Source: SAR86 cluster bacterium (GTDB lineage: Bacteria; Pseudomonadota; Gammaproteobacteria; Pseudomonadales; Azotimanducaceae). From it: a stretch of 6,197 nucleotides of DNA. The position numbers and the translations under genes are program-made. Positions 6,048 through 6,197 of the stretch are shown here, piece by piece (position 1 is the first letter of the stretch; every line of letters begins with the position of its first letter). Location: positions 1-6,197 of the forward strand of contig JABMOJ010000256.1 in the NCBI GenBank assembly GCA_013204195.1. The letters are read 5' to 3'. The notes under the pieces are model-generated. The model saw only the letters and a list, made by a program, of their open reading frames with translations. It did not search any database and was not told where the DNA came from.

Positions 6048-6197
6048 GCTCAGGCTTCTCTGCGGGTACTTGGCCATTGCGCCAACCCTGTTCATAGCGG
6101 GCGCTCATGACCGGTTCGACGATTTTCAGATGGCTGATCTGCCAGGTTCCCGCCACTTTCTCATACTCCTCATGATACCTCGCGGCCTGCCAGCGGC
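6040..6197 (-). CDS. C-terminal part of an NTF2/SnoaL-like protein (partial, 5' end outside window)
   Basis: An open minus-strand frame enters at the right edge (first full codon at 6193-6195) and stops with TGA at 6040-6042, giving 51 residues. The sequence RYHEEYEKVAGTWQISHLKI (residues 6-25) is the typical last two strands of the SnoaL-like/NTF2 alpha+beta barrel, where a Tyr-rich strand is followed by G-x-W-x-I. The tail EPVMSARYEQGWRNGQ also fits. Members include ketosteroid-isomerase-like enzymes, dehydratases and ligand-binding proteins, so the activity is not predictable from this part. It overlaps the serine hydrolase gene by 8 bases (GTG start) or 56 (ATG at 6095), which indicates translational coupling and one operon. 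Confidence 0.75.
   Translation of the reverse strand, partial: RWQAARYHEEYEKVAGTWQISHLKIVEPVMSARYEQGWRNGQVPAEKPERE

Noticed and set aside
5568..6110. Plus-strand 180-residue open frame opposite the serine hydrolase
   Set aside because: It lies wholly antisense to a gene with clear catalytic motifs, has no recognisable family features and is explained by the codon bias of the minus-strand gene.

Overview
The window looks like a chromosomal segment of a gammaproteobacterium, probably a free-living, lipid- or organic-acid-using type. Two things point there: an almost canonical LexA (SOS) box of the E. coli type, and a transporter very close in sequence to E. coli DauA. The genus cannot be fixed from the sequence alone. 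Nearly everything is on the minus strand, read from right to left. No phage, transposon, CRISPR, tRNA or rRNA signal was seen.

Right part (about 3694-6197, minus strand): a compact run of four genes. It begins with the 3' end of an NTF2/SnoaL-like small protein, which overlaps a family VIII esterase/class C beta-lactamase-like serine hydrolase. A MmcQ/YjbR-type protein follows, then a short crotonase-fold protein. The crotonase probably starts at a TTG preceded by a good Shine-Dalgarno, and it keeps the single glutamate typical of enoyl-CoA isomerases. A hairpin followed by a short T run lies just after it and may end the transcript.

Middle part (732-3608, minus strand): a zinc-dependent medium-chain dehydrogenase that lacks the structural-zinc cysteines, then a DauA-like SulP transporter with a C-terminal STAS domain. 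The gaps before both genes hold palindromes and short direct repeats that look like operators.

Left part (1-731): a small 110-residue helical, charged protein of unknown function sits on the minus strand behind its own promoter. A near-consensus LexA box lies just upstream of the -10 element, so the gene is very probably induced by DNA damage. This is the most interesting feature of the window. The 3' end of an unidentified plus-strand gene converges on it from the left edge.

Functional reading: the crotonase, dehydrogenase and serine hydrolase fit catabolism of acyl-CoA or alcohol/ester substrates, and the transporter fits uptake of dicarboxylates or other anions. That they form one pathway is only an inference from proximity. 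The SOS-controlled small protein is an independent unit.
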